Shown here: piece after piece, positions 44,581 to 53,035 of the stretch | How positions within the stretch are numbered: the first letter of the stretch is position 1 | How the letters are laid out: each line of letters opens with the position of its first letter | Source of the DNA: Actinospineispora acaciae DSM 45401 | Lineage (GTDB): Bacteria > Actinomycetota > Actinomycetes > Mycobacteriales > Pseudonocardiaceae | Length of the DNA: 64,000 nucleotides | Direction of reading: 5' to 3' | NCBI RefSeq assembly: GCF_000620785.1 | Contig: NZ_JIAI01000002.1 | Span: 428,110 to 492,109, forward strand | Position numbers and translations under genes: made by a program | Notes under the pieces: model-generated | Seen by the model: only the letters and a program-made list of their open reading frames with translations | The model's database searches: none | What the model was told of the DNA's origin: nothing

Positions 44581-44618
44581 TTGTCAAGCTAGCTATACAA
44601 CAGCTACAGTTTTGTCAA
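44581..44618 (+). promoter_or_regulatory. Promoter and operator region of the alkB operon
   Basis: TTGTCA (44581-44586) and TACAGT (44605-44610) are 18 bp apart, a good sigma-70-like pair. TAGCT (44590-44594) and AGCTA (44602-44606) form a dyad between them, overlapping the -10. TTGTCAA occurs at 44581 and again at 44612. The patch is strikingly AT-rich. The TetR encoded after alkB is the obvious binder. Confidence 0.55.
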
Positions 44619-44637
44619 CTTCGTCGGGGAGGTTGAC

Positions 44638-46050
44638 ATGAGCGGCGCGGCGGGAACGGTTCCGTCCGGTTCGACCGAGCGGTGGACCGATCGCAAGCGG
44701 TACCTGTGGTTGATCGGCCTGGTGGTGCCGTCGCTGGCGTTCCTGGCGATCGGCATGCACGCGGTGACCGGCTGGGGCGTCTGGTTCTGGATCGGCCCGA
44801 TCGTCATCCTCGGGGTGGTGCCGGCGATCGACCTGGTGGCCGGCCTGGACAGGTCGAACCCGCCGGACGACGTGATCGAGGCGCTGGAGAACGACAGGTA
44901 CTACCGCTGGATCACCTACGCGTTCCTGCCGATCCAGTACGCCGGCTTCGTCGTGGCGTTCTGGCTGATCGCGCGCGGTGACCTGACGCTGGTGGACAAG
45001 ATCGGGCTGGCGATCAGCATCGGGTGCGTGGGCGGGATCGGCATCAACACCGCGCACGAGCTCGGGCACAAGAAGGAGAGCCACGAGCGCTGGCTGTCGA
45101 AGATCGCGCTGGCGCAGAGCTTCTACGGGCACTTCTACATCGAGCACAACCGGGGCCACCACGTGCGGGTGGCCACCCCGGAGGACCCGGCCAGCAGCAG
45201 GGTCGGGGAGAGCTTCTACCGGTTCTGGCCGCGCACGGTGGCCGGCTCGGTGCGGTCGGCCTGGCGGCTGGAGCGCAAGCGCTACGCCCGGCGCGACCGG
45301 CACCCGTACCGGATCGGCAACGACGTGCTCAACGCCTGGCTGATGTCCGCGGTGCTGTGGGCCGCGATGGTCGCCTGGCTGGGCGTGGGCATCCTGCCGT
45401 ACCTGGTGATCCAGGCGGTGGTCGGGTTCTCGCTGCTGGAGATCGTCAACTACATGGAGCACTACGGGATGCTGCGGCGGAAGGTCGGCCCGCCGGACCG
45501 GCGCCGCTACCAGCGGGTGGACCCGAGCCACAGCTGGAACTCCAACAACATCGCCACCAACGTGCTGCTCTACCACCTGCAGCGGCACAGCGACCACCAC
45601 GCCAACCCGGTCCGCCGGTACCAGACGCTGCGCGACTTCGCCGAGTCGCCGGTGCTGCCCACCGGGTACTCCGGGATGATGACGCTGGCCCTGATCCCGC
45701 CGGTCTGGCGGCGGGTGATGGACCCGCGCGTGCTCGCGCACTTCGACGGCGACATCACCCGCGCCAACATCCAGCCCGGCCGGCGGGCGAAGGTCCTGGC
45801 CCGGTACGGAGCCGCGGCGCCGGCGGTCGAGCACTACCCTGCCGACAGCCCTGCCGACCCCCTGGGCAACGCCGAGGCCGGCGGGACGTGCCCCGGCTGC
45901 GGTTACGTCTACGACGAGAAGCGCGGCGACCCGCGCGAGGGGTTCCCGGCCGGCACGCCGTGGTCGGTGATCCCGGACTCCTGGTGTTGCCCCGACTGCG
46001 GGGTGAAGGAGAAGGTCGACTTCGTGGCAACGGGGACGGTGAGTGCGTGA
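44638..46050 (+). CDS. alkB: Alkane 1-monooxygenase fused to rubredoxin
   Basis: 470 residues. Membrane helices carry the di-iron histidine boxes HELGH (140-144), EHNRGHH (169-175), NYMEHYG and LQRHSDHHANP. A C-terminal rubredoxin domain holds two Cys pairs (CPGCGYVY and CCPDCGVKEKVDF). AlkB hydroxylates terminal carbons of alkanes in the membrane, and the fused rubredoxin supplies electrons. Such fusions are known in actinomycetes (for example Prauserella, Dietzia). GGGGAGG precedes the ATG. It overlaps the tetR-type gene by GTGA. Confidence 0.93.
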   Translation: MSGAAGTVPSGSTERWTDRKRYLWLIGLVVPSLAFLAIGMHAVTGWGVWFWIGPIVILGVVPAIDLVAGLDRSNPPDDVIEALENDRYYRWITYAFLPIQYAGFVVAFWLIARGDLTLVDKIGLAISIGCVGGIGINTAHELGHKKESHERWLSKIALAQSFYGHFYIEHNRGHHVRVATPEDPASSRVGESFYRFWPRTVAGSVRSAWRLERKRYARRDRHPYRIGNDVLNAWLMSAVLWAAMVAWLGVGILPYLVIQAVVGFSLLEIVNYMEHYGMLRRKVGPPDRRRYQRVDPSHSWNSNNIATNVLLYHLQRHSDHHANPVRRYQTLRDFAESPVLPTGYSGMMTLALIPPVWRRVMDPRVLAHFDGDITRANIQPGRRAKVLARYGAAAPAVEHYPADSPADPLGNAEAGGTCPGCGYVYDEKRGDPREGFPAGTPWSVIPDSWCCPDCGVKEKVDFVATGTVSA

Positions 46051-46679
46051 CCATCGGCAGCGAGCGGTCGGCGGTACCGGGCGAGGGCGGCCGGTACCGC
46101 CGGCCGCTGATCGAGGCGGCCATCAAGCTCACCGCCGAGGCCGGCTGGGCGGCGGTCACCATGGCACGGCTGGCCGAGGTCGTCGGGGTGAGCCGCCAGA
46201 CCGTCTACAACGAGATCGGCTCCAAGACCGCGTTGGCCGAGGCCATGGTCTCCCACGAGCTGGGCCGGTTCCTCGCCCTGGTCCGCGACGCGTTCGACCG
46301 CCACCCCGAGGACCTGGTCGAGGCGATCTACGCGGCCGCGCTCGGCGTGCTGGAGCTCGCCCACGACAACGCCCTGATCAGGGCGATCGCCTCGGCCACC
46401 CACGGCGCCGACACCGAGCTGCTGCCGCTGCTGACCACCAGGGCCGGCACCCTGCTCACCGAGGCCGAGGCGCTGCTGACCCGCCGGGTGCGCTCCTACC
46501 GCCCGCCGCTGACCGCCGACCAGGCCGCCGTGCTCGGTGACCTGATCGTCCGGCTGGCCCTGAGCCACATCATGCAACCCTCCGACACCCCGGCCCGCAC
46601 CGCCGACGGCATCGCCTGGGTCGCCGCCCGCGTCGTCGGCGCCACCTCCGCCCCGCCGCTGCGCCTGGCACGGGCCTAG
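46047..46679 (+). CDS. TetR-family regulator of the alkane monooxygenase operon
   Basis: 210 residues, GTG start overlapping the alkB stop. Helix-turn-helix MARLAEVVGVSRQTVYNEIG, then SKTALAEAM. TetR genes directly after alkB/rubredoxin are common in actinomycetes (often called alkU), and this one probably represses alkB until an alkane-derived ligand appears. The 3' end overlaps the convergent amidase gene by 4 bp, so no terminator separates them. Confidence 0.85.
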   Translation: MTIGSERSAVPGEGGRYRRPLIEAAIKLTAEAGWAAVTMARLAEVVGVSRQTVYNEIGSKTALAEAMVSHELGRFLALVRDAFDRHPEDLVEAIYAAALGVLELAHDNALIRAIASATHGADTELLPLLTTRAGTLLTEAEALLTRRVRSYRPPLTADQAAVLGDLIVRLALSHIMQPSDTPARTADGIAWVAARVVGATSAPPLRLARA

Positions 46680-48076
46680 TCCGGCGCGAACCGACCGCCC
46701 GGCAGCGCCTGTACGTCGCGGGCGTCCACGAACACCCGCCGGTGGTTGAACGAGATCGCCCAGAACCGCCGCTGTCCGGTGACCACGCTGTGGTTGTCCG
46801 GCGTGTCGGTGCCGTCGAAGCGCGCGAAGTAGTACGCCCCCGGGTTCTCCGCGACGCCGAGGTACACCTGCCCGGCCGGGATGCGGTACGGCAGCGGCGC
46901 GAGGTCCGTCGCCGGGATCGTGCCCGGATAGGCGGCCGCCTCCGGGTACGCGGCGCCGTACACCGGAATGGACGTCCGCCCCGGCCGGGGGGTCAGCATC
47001 GGCCCGAGCCACCCACCGGGCACGCCGAGCCGACCGCCCGGATCCCGAAACCAGGCCAGCCGCCCGCCGAACCAGATCGCCGTCCACTCGCCGCTGCGCC
47101 CCGCCGTGACGAACGACTGCCCGGCCACCGCCTTCGCCGACCAGTCCGACACCTCGGTGGTCCCCGGCGAGCCGTCCGGGTGCACCGCCGGGTCGCCGAT
47201 CAGCGGGGCGTCGGCGGCCGGGGCGGTCCGCAGGTAGACCACGTTGGAGCCCTGCGCCGGCAGGTCGGTGCACCTCGCCCGCACGCACTGGCGCAGCGGC
47301 TGGGCGTTGGCGTCGAACGGCGGCACCAGCGTGAGCACCGACGGCACCGGCACCGGAGGGGCCGCCGCGCTCGCCGGCGACGGCCGGTCACCGCGCAGCG
47401 GCTCGCCGAGCAGGGCGAAGAACCGGTCCCAGTCCCAGTACGGGCCGGGGTCGTAGTGCGCCGTGCCGGCCCCCTTCGGCGTGGCGCTGGGCACCTCCTC
47501 GTGGCCGAGGATGTGCTCGCGGTCCAGCGGGATGTGGTAGCGGGCCGCGAGGTAGCGCACCAACCGCGCGGAGGACTCGTACATCGCGTCGGTGTACCAG
47601 CGGGCGCCGTCGACGAGCACCCCCTCGTGCTCGATGCCGATCGAATGCGTGTTGTACCAGTAGTTCCCGGCGTGGTAGGCGATGTCCTCGGTGCGGACGG
47701 CCTGGGTCACGTCGCCGTCCGAGGAACGCACCACGTAGTGCGCCGCCGCGCCCTTGCGCGGGTTGGCGAACAGGCCGAGCGTCCTGTCGTAGGTCTCCTC
47801 GGTGTCGTGAATGACGATGTAGCGAATGTCGTTCCCGTCGTGCGGCCGGTCCGCCGTGTCGTAGTTCCCGTCCGCCGCATAGGCGGCCGGGACGAAATGG
47901 CACGCCAGCCCCGTCGGGCATTCCGGCACACCGGGATTCGTCGGCGCGAAGACCAGCGGCAGCGCCGAGACCGCAATAGCGGCGACGACGGCGCAGGCCC
48001 GGCGAATCCGGCCCCGGGCGGCCCCGGACCTCGAACGCCCGGGCCGGTCGTGAACGACACGTGCGGAGGATGGCAT
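46676..48076 (-). CDS. Secreted N-acetylmuramoyl-L-alanine amidase (Amidase_2/PGRP fold)
   Basis: 466 residues. A signal or anchor helix (RRACAVVAAIAVSALPLVFA, about 25-44) is followed by the Amidase_2 domain: zinc His in YIVIHDTEETYD, AAHYVVRSSDGDVTQAV, GIEHEG, and HYDPGPYWDW carrying His and Asp. The C-terminal half has SH3-like beta repeats (YLRTAPAADAPLIGDP; FVTAGRSGEWTAIWFGG) probably for wall binding. It cleaves the bond between muramic acid and L-alanine in peptidoglycan. The 253-bp gap to the divergent permease gene should hold its promoter. Confidence 0.85.
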   Translation of the reverse strand: MPSSARVVHDRPGRSRSGAARGRIRRACAVVAAIAVSALPLVFAPTNPGVPECPTGLACHFVPAAYAADGNYDTADRPHDGNDIRYIVIHDTEETYDRTLGLFANPRKGAAAHYVVRSSDGDVTQAVRTEDIAYHAGNYWYNTHSIGIEHEGVLVDGARWYTDAMYESSARLVRYLAARYHIPLDREHILGHEEVPSATPKGAGTAHYDPGPYWDWDRFFALLGEPLRGDRPSPASAAAPPVPVPSVLTLVPPFDANAQPLRQCVRARCTDLPAQGSNVVYLRTAPAADAPLIGDPAVHPDGSPGTTEVSDWSAKAVAGQSFVTAGRSGEWTAIWFGGRLAWFRDPGGRLGVPGGWLGPMLTPRPGRTSIPVYGAAYPEAAAYPGTIPATDLAPLPYRIPAGQVYLGVAENPGAYYFARFDGTDTPDNHSVVTGQRRFWAISFNHRRVFVDARDVQALPGGRFAPD

Positions 48077-48329
48077 CGAGCGGAACGGTACACGCCCCGG
48101 CGACGCGACCGCCGATCGGTGCGGTTCGTGACGGTGATCGACCGGGCGATGCGATGTTCGACACCATTTCCTATGCCGCGCGGGAATGGTGCAATTACTT
48201 CCCGGCGAGCCGTCCGCAAGCGTTGCTTGGTCTCAGCGGCACTGACCACCCGTGTCGCCGTCTTCCGTACCGGCCACCGGCCGACCGATGCTGGGGTGCG
48301 ACGACAGCGGCTCAACGGGGAGGCCGTCG
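48077..48329. other. Divergent gap between amidase and amino-acid permease genes
   Basis: 253 bp with no credible reading frame or RNA element; presumed promoters for both genes. It is locally less GC-rich around 48160-48240. I looked for a c-di-AMP riboswitch-like fold ahead of the amidase and saw none. Confidence 0.4.
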
Positions 48330-50150
48330 GTGGAGCACGGGGAAGCGGGCGACCAGAAGCTGCGCCGGACGCTGTCCGCCCAGCAGTTGTTGTTCATCTC
48401 GATCGGCTCGATCATCGGGTCCGGCTGGCTGTTCGCGGTGCTCGCGGCGGGTTCGGTGGCCGGGCCGGCGGTGGTCGTCTCCTGGGTGCTGGCCGCGGTG
48501 CTGGTCCTGTTCATGGCGCTGAACTACGCCGAGACCGGGACCATGCTCCCGCGCAGCGGCGGCATCGTGCGCTACCCGTACCTCACCCACGGCGGGTACC
48601 TGGGGTTCCTGATGGGCTGGTCGATGCTGCTGGGCGCGGTGACGACGGTGGCCATCGAGGCGCTCGGCGTCACCCAGTACGCGGCGTCCTACATTCACGA
48701 GTGGACCGGGGTCGCGCTGACCGGAGCGGCGGAGGGAAAGAACACGCTCACCGGGGCCGGCCGTATCGTGGCGGTACTGCTGATGGTCGCATTCTTCATT
48801 ATCAACGTTCTCGGGATACGGTTCTTCGGTCGGTTCAACCAATGGGTGAGCTGGTGGAAGCTCATTATCCCCGTGTTGACGTTCGTGTTGTTGTTCGCGG
48901 TATTCCACGGTTCGAACTTCACCATGTACGGAGGCGTCGCGCCGAGGGGCTGGGGCGCGGTGTTCAACGCCATTGCGGTGTCCGGGATCGTGTTCGCGTT
49001 CCAGGGGTTCCGGGAAGGGGTGAACTTCGGCGGCGAGTCGCGGCGGCCGCAGCGTGACATCCTCATTGCCACGGTGGGGTCGGTGCTGGTCTGCGCGGTC
49101 ATCTACGTGCTGTTGCAGGCGGCGTTCGTCGGCGCGCTGAACTGGGGTGCGGCCGGGGTGCGGCCCGGTGACTGGGCCGGGCTGGAGACGAGCGGGTGGG
49201 CGCACCAGCCGCTGTACTCGGCGCTGGAGTCGTCGGGCGTGGCGCTGCTGGGCGCGTTCGGGGTGTTCCTGCTGGTCGACGCGGTGATCTCGCCGGCCGG
49301 CACCGGCTGGATCTACATGGGCGACACCGCCCGCACGGTGTACGGGATGGCCGTGCACGGCGGGCTGCCCGGCGTGTTCGGGCGGATCAGCGACCGCCAC
49401 CGGGTGCCGTGGGCCGGGCTGGTCGGCTGCCTGGTGGTCGGCTGCGCGTTCTTCCTGCCGTTCCCGGGCTGGTACCAGCTCATCGGGTTCACCAGCTCCA
49501 CCGCCGTGGTGACCTACCTGGCCGCGGCCCCCCAGCTCCAGGTGATGCGGCGGGTGGCGCCGGACGCCGAGCGGCCGTTCGTGCTGCGCCGCTCGCGGCT
49601 GTTCTCCCCGCTGGGGTTCCTGGCCGCGAGCATGATCCTCTACTGGTCCGGGTACGAGGTGCTGAACGGGGTGGTGGCCACGGTCCTGGTCGCGCTGCCG
49701 GTCTACGCGCTGTACCAGGGGCGCAGGCAGGGCCGGCTGGCCGACGGCGCGGCGAAGGCGACCGGCGTGGCGTTCCTGGTGTGCTGGGCCGCGACGCAGG
49801 TGGCCGGCCCGCTCGGCACCGGGGTGCTGCCGTTCCCCGCGTTCTGGGGCCTGGTCGCCGCCGAGGTGGCGGCGTTCACGGCGCTGATGTGGCGGGCCGC
49901 CACGCCCGAGGGGCGCCGGGAGCTGGGGGCGGCGAGCTGGGCGGTGGTGCTGCTGCTCGCGCTGTACCTGCTGTCGTACTACGGCGCCTACGGCGGCCTG
50001 GACAGCCCGGTGCTGCCGTTCCCGTGGGACAGCGCGGTGGCGCTGGTGCTCGGGCTGGGCTGCTACTACTGGGCGGTCGCCAGCGGCTATGCCACGGCGG
50101 AGCTGCGCGCGACGGTCAGGTGCCGGGAACCGGAGGGGGCGCAGGGGTGA
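48330..50150 (+). CDS. APC-superfamily amino acid/amine permease
   Basis: 606 residues with about 12-14 helices. The first helix IGSIIGSGWLFAVLAAGSVA is the conserved APC binding segment; MLPRSGGIVRYPYLTHGGYLG and AFQGFREGVNFGGESRRPQR follow. GTG at 48330 is preceded by GGGGAGG; an ATG at 48252 in frame has no such signal. The stop overlaps the FAD oxidase gene, so import and oxidation of one amine or amino acid are probably linked. Confidence 0.8.
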   Translation: MEHGEAGDQKLRRTLSAQQLLFISIGSIIGSGWLFAVLAAGSVAGPAVVVSWVLAAVLVLFMALNYAETGTMLPRSGGIVRYPYLTHGGYLGFLMGWSMLLGAVTTVAIEALGVTQYAASYIHEWTGVALTGAAEGKNTLTGAGRIVAVLLMVAFFIINVLGIRFFGRFNQWVSWWKLIIPVLTFVLLFAVFHGSNFTMYGGVAPRGWGAVFNAIAVSGIVFAFQGFREGVNFGGESRRPQRDILIATVGSVLVCAVIYVLLQAAFVGALNWGAAGVRPGDWAGLETSGWAHQPLYSALESSGVALLGAFGVFLLVDAVISPAGTGWIYMGDTARTVYGMAVHGGLPGVFGRISDRHRVPWAGLVGCLVVGCAFFLPFPGWYQLIGFTSSTAVVTYLAAAPQLQVMRRVAPDAERPFVLRRSRLFSPLGFLAASMILYWSGYEVLNGVVATVLVALPVYALYQGRRQGRLADGAAKATGVAFLVCWAATQVAGPLGTGVLPFPAFWGLVAAEVAAFTALMWRAATPEGRRELGAASWAVVLLLALYLLSYYGAYGGLDSPVLPFPWDSAVALVLGLGCYYWAVASGYATAELRATVRCREPEGAQG

Positions 50151-51310
50151 CGGACGTGGTGATCGTGGGCGCCGGGGTGGTGGGCGCGAGCGTGGCGTTC
50201 CACCTCGCCGAGCGGGGCGTGGACACGCTGGTGCTGGACGCCGCCGGCTGCCTCGGCGGGCAGACGCCGCGCTCCGGGGCGATCATCCGGGGGCACCACG
50301 CCACGGTGGTGGAGGCCGGCCTGGCCTGGGAGAGCCTCACCGACTACTACGAGCGGTGGGACGAGCGGGTGGGCGGCGGATGCGGGTTCACCCGCAGCGG
50401 TTTCGCCTACCTCGCCGACGAGGCCGACGCCCCGGCGGTGCGGGCCAACGTCGCCATGCTGCGCCCGCACGGGCTGGCCGAGGAGCTGCTCGAACCCGAC
50501 GAGCTGGCCGAGGTCGAACCGGCCGCCGTGCCCGACGGCATCAGCCTGGTGGCCTACGAGGAGCGGGCCGGTTACGCCGACCCGGTGGCCACCACGCTCG
50601 GGCTGCTCGCGGCCGCGCGGCGGCTCGGGGCGCGGGTGGAGCGGGCGCGCGCGGTGTCGGTGATCGAGTCCGGCGGGCGGGTCTCCGGCGTGCTGACCGA
50701 CGCCGGTGCGCGGCGCGCGGACGCGGTGCTGCTCGCGGCGGGGGCCTGGACGCCGGGCCTGGCCGCCGGCGTCGGCGTCGAGCTGCCGATCCGGGCCGCG
50801 CGCATCCAGGTCATGCTGTACCAACGCCCGTACCAGCTCACGACCCACCTGGTCATGACCGACGTCGCCAACGACACCTACCTGCGCCCCACCGCCGACT
50901 GGTGCACCCTGGTCGGCCGGCACGCCCCGGAGCGGGAGTGGCTGGCCGGCCCGGACGCGGACACCGGCGAACCCGACGAGTCGTTCGTCCGGGACTGCCG
51001 CGAGCGCCTGGGCCGGCGCGTCCCGAGCATGCGCGACGCCGCCTACCGCCTGGGCCGGACCTGCGCGCTGGACATCACCCCCGACGGGCGCCCGGTGCTC
51101 GGCCCGACCGGGCCCGACGGGCTGTACGTGGCGGCGGGCTGGAGCGGCTCGGGCTTCGGCAAGGCGCCCGCGATCGGCGCGGAGCTCGCGCGCTGGATGG
51201 TCGACGGCGGCCCCGAACGCCCGGAGCTGACCCGGTTCGGCCCGCGCCGGTTCGTCACCGGCGAACTGATCACCGGCGAGCACGAGTACGGCGCCACCGG
51301 CCCGCACTGA
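50147..51310 (+). CDS. FAD-dependent amine/amino acid oxidase (DAO/sarcosine oxidase type)
   Basis: 387 residues. The FAD-binding dinucleotide fold VVIVGAGVVGASVAFHLAERG is right at the N-terminus; RSGAIIRGHHATVVEAGLA, GVLTDAGARRADAVLLAAGA and the C-terminal YVAAGWSGSGFGKAPAIGA (FAD/substrate-binding) follow. GTG start overlaps the permease stop. Family members oxidise secondary amines or D-amino acids to imino products; the exact substrate is unknown. Confidence 0.8.
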   Translation: MTDVVIVGAGVVGASVAFHLAERGVDTLVLDAAGCLGGQTPRSGAIIRGHHATVVEAGLAWESLTDYYERWDERVGGGCGFTRSGFAYLADEADAPAVRANVAMLRPHGLAEELLEPDELAEVEPAAVPDGISLVAYEERAGYADPVATTLGLLAAARRLGARVERARAVSVIESGGRVSGVLTDAGARRADAVLLAAGAWTPGLAAGVGVELPIRAARIQVMLYQRPYQLTTHLVMTDVANDTYLRPTADWCTLVGRHAPEREWLAGPDADTGEPDESFVRDCRERLGRRVPSMRDAAYRLGRTCALDITPDGRPVLGPTGPDGLYVAAGWSGSGFGKAPAIGAELARWMVDGGPERPELTRFGPRRFVTGELITGEHEYGATGPH

Positions 51311-51320
51311 GCCCTGCAGG

Positions 51321-51349
51321 TTGACACGACCGGGTGGCGTCCCTACTTT
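51321..51349 (+). promoter_or_regulatory. Promoter of the importer/degradation operon
   Basis: TTGACA (51321-51326) and TACTTT (51344-51349) with a 17-bp spacer. This is the best -35/-10 pair in the window. The LacI-type operator begins at the last base of the -10, as expected for repression by occlusion. Confidence 0.65.
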
Positions 51350-51366
51350 GTGTAAAGCGTTACACA
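51349..51366. promoter_or_regulatory. LacI-type operator, importer operon
   Basis: TGTGTAAAGCGTTACACA is a near-perfect 18-bp palindrome with central GC. The site at 57979-57996 before the lacI-type gene shares GTGTAA-N-GC-N-TTAC. Confidence 0.7.
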
Positions 51367-51417
51367 CACGGAGCACGGAGTCCTCGCACCGCAGGCAATG
51401 GAGCTTGGGGGAGGCCG

Positions 51418-52191
51418 TTGAACACCGCGATCCCGAAGGTCACGCTGGATCACCTCTCGGTGCGGCTGGCCGGCAACCAGATCCTCGACGACGTCACGCT
51501 CACGGTGGAGCCGCACGAGCTGGTGGGCATCATCGGCACCTCCGGCGGCGGGAAGACGACGTTGCTGCGGGCGGTGGCCGGGCTGTTGCCGGCGGCCGGC
51601 GGCTCGGTGCTGCTCGACGGCGACGAGGTGCTGTTCCCGACGCCGAGGATCGCCATGGTGTTCCAGCAGTTCGGGCTGTTCCCGTGGAAGACGGTGCGGG
51701 CGAACGTGGAGTACGGGCTGCGCGTGCAGGGCCGGGCCGACGAGGGCGGCGGGGTGGACCGGCTGCTGGAGATCATGAACCTGGCGCACGTGGCGCGGCT
51801 GTACCCGCACCAGCTCTCCGGCGGGATGAAGCAGCGGGTGGGGATCGCCAGGGCGCTGTGCGTGGAGCCCGAGCTGCTGTTGCTGGACGAGCCGTTCAGC
51901 TCGGTGGACGCGATCACCCGCGAGGTGCTGCAGAACGAGGTGCTGCGGCTGTGGGAGCGCAACCGGGACATGACCGGGATGTTGATCACGCACGACATCG
52001 ACGAGGCGATCCTGATGGCCGACCGGATAGTGGTCATCGACGGCCCGCCGGGGCGGGTCGCGATGCAGGTTCCGGTGCGCATCCCCCGCCCGCGCACGCC
52101 CAGGGGCGTGCGGTCCCACGAGTCCTACGCCGACCTGCGTGACCAGCTCTGGTCCGCGCTGCAGAACGGCTCGCACCTGGAGCGGACATGA
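51418..52191 (+). CDS. ABC importer ATPase (nitrate/sulfonate/taurine type)
   Basis: 257 residues. Walker A GTSGGGKTT, Q-loop VFQQFGLFPWKTV (typical for SsuB/TauB), signature LSGGMKQRVGIARAL, Walker B LLLLDEPFSSVD and H-loop LITHDIDEA. TTG at 51418 is chosen because GGGGGAGG sits directly upstream; an in-frame ATG at 51334 lies upstream of the promoter and operator. The end overlaps the permease gene (ATGA). First gene of a seven-gene operon. Confidence 0.85.
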   Translation: MNTAIPKVTLDHLSVRLAGNQILDDVTLTVEPHELVGIIGTSGGGKTTLLRAVAGLLPAAGGSVLLDGDEVLFPTPRIAMVFQQFGLFPWKTVRANVEYGLRVQGRADEGGGVDRLLEIMNLAHVARLYPHQLSGGMKQRVGIARALCVEPELLLLDEPFSSVDAITREVLQNEVLRLWERNRDMTGMLITHDIDEAILMADRIVVIDGPPGRVAMQVPVRIPRPRTPRGVRSHESYADLRDQLWSALQNGSHLERT

Positions 52192-53024
52192 CGACGATGA
52201 CCAGCCCGCAGCCGGTCAGCGCGGGCCGGCCGCCGAGGACCCGCCGGCCGGCCCGGAGCATCAACGCGCCGCTCGCGCCCGGCACGACGTGGGCGCTGCG
52301 GCTGGCCTCGGTGGTGGCGATCCTCGCGGGCTGGGAGGCGTACGGCAGGGCGGTGAACCCGGTGCTGCTGTCCTCGCCGAGCGCGATCGCCGTCGCGTTC
52401 GTGCGGATGGTCGCGGACGGGACGCTGCCCCATGCGCTGGGCGAGAGCCTGGTCGTGCTGGGCATGGGCTCGCTGATCGGGGTGGCGGTCGGGCTGGGCG
52501 TGGGCCTGGCCGCCGGGCGCAACCGGGTGCTGGCGGCGCTGATCGAGCTGCCGCTCAACGCCCTCTACGCGACGCCCAGCGTGGCGCTGATCCCGGTCAT
52601 CGTGGTGTGGTTCGGCTTCGGGCCGACCGCGAAGACGGTGGTGGTGATCCTGTTCGTGCTGTTCCCTGTGCTGATCAACACCATGCGCGGGGTCCAGGAG
52701 GTGGATCGCGAGCTGGTCGAGGTGGCCCGCTCGTTCTGCTCGGGCGAACGGCGCATGTGGTTCGACCTGATCCTGCCCTCGGCGCTGCCGTACGTGGTGA
52801 CCGGGCTGCGGCTGGCCATCGGGCGGGCGCTGATCGGCGTGATCGTGGCCGAGTTCTTCACCGCGTTCGCCGGCCTCGGGCACCTGATCGTGACCAACGC
52901 GAACAGCTTCCGCACCGACCGGACGTTCGTCCCCATCCTGGTCATCGCGGTGTTCGGCGTGCTGCTGACCGCGCTGCTGGAGCTGGTCGAGCGTCGCATC
53001 GTCCGCTGGTCGGCGAAGGACTGA
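52188..53024 (+). CDS. ABC importer permease (SsuC/TauC type)
   Basis: 278 residues, about six helices, with the binding-protein-dependent permease motif EVARSFCSGERRMWFDLILP (EAA loop) near residue 180. Coupled to the ATPase gene by ATGA. Together with the lipoprotein 11 bp downstream it forms a complete importer for a small anionic or nitrogenous solute. Confidence 0.85.
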   Translation: MTTMTSPQPVSAGRPPRTRRPARSINAPLAPGTTWALRLASVVAILAGWEAYGRAVNPVLLSSPSAIAVAFVRMVADGTLPHALGESLVVLGMGSLIGVAVGLGVGLAAGRNRVLAALIELPLNALYATPSVALIPVIVVWFGFGPTAKTVVVILFVLFPVLINTMRGVQEVDRELVEVARSFCSGERRMWFDLILPSALPYVVTGLRLAIGRALIGVIVAEFFTAFAGLGHLIVTNANSFRTDRTFVPILVIAVFGVLLTALLELVERRIVRWSAKD

Positions 53025-53035
53025 GGGGGGGCGGC

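Noticed and set aside
48077..48329. c-di-AMP (ydaO-type) riboswitch ahead of the cell-wall amidase
   Set aside because: I looked for its conserved paired elements on the minus strand and did not find them.
51334..51417. ATG at 51334 as the start of the importer ATPase
   Set aside because: It lies upstream of the -10 and operator, so the mRNA would not include it; TTG at 51418 has GGGGGAGG at proper distance.
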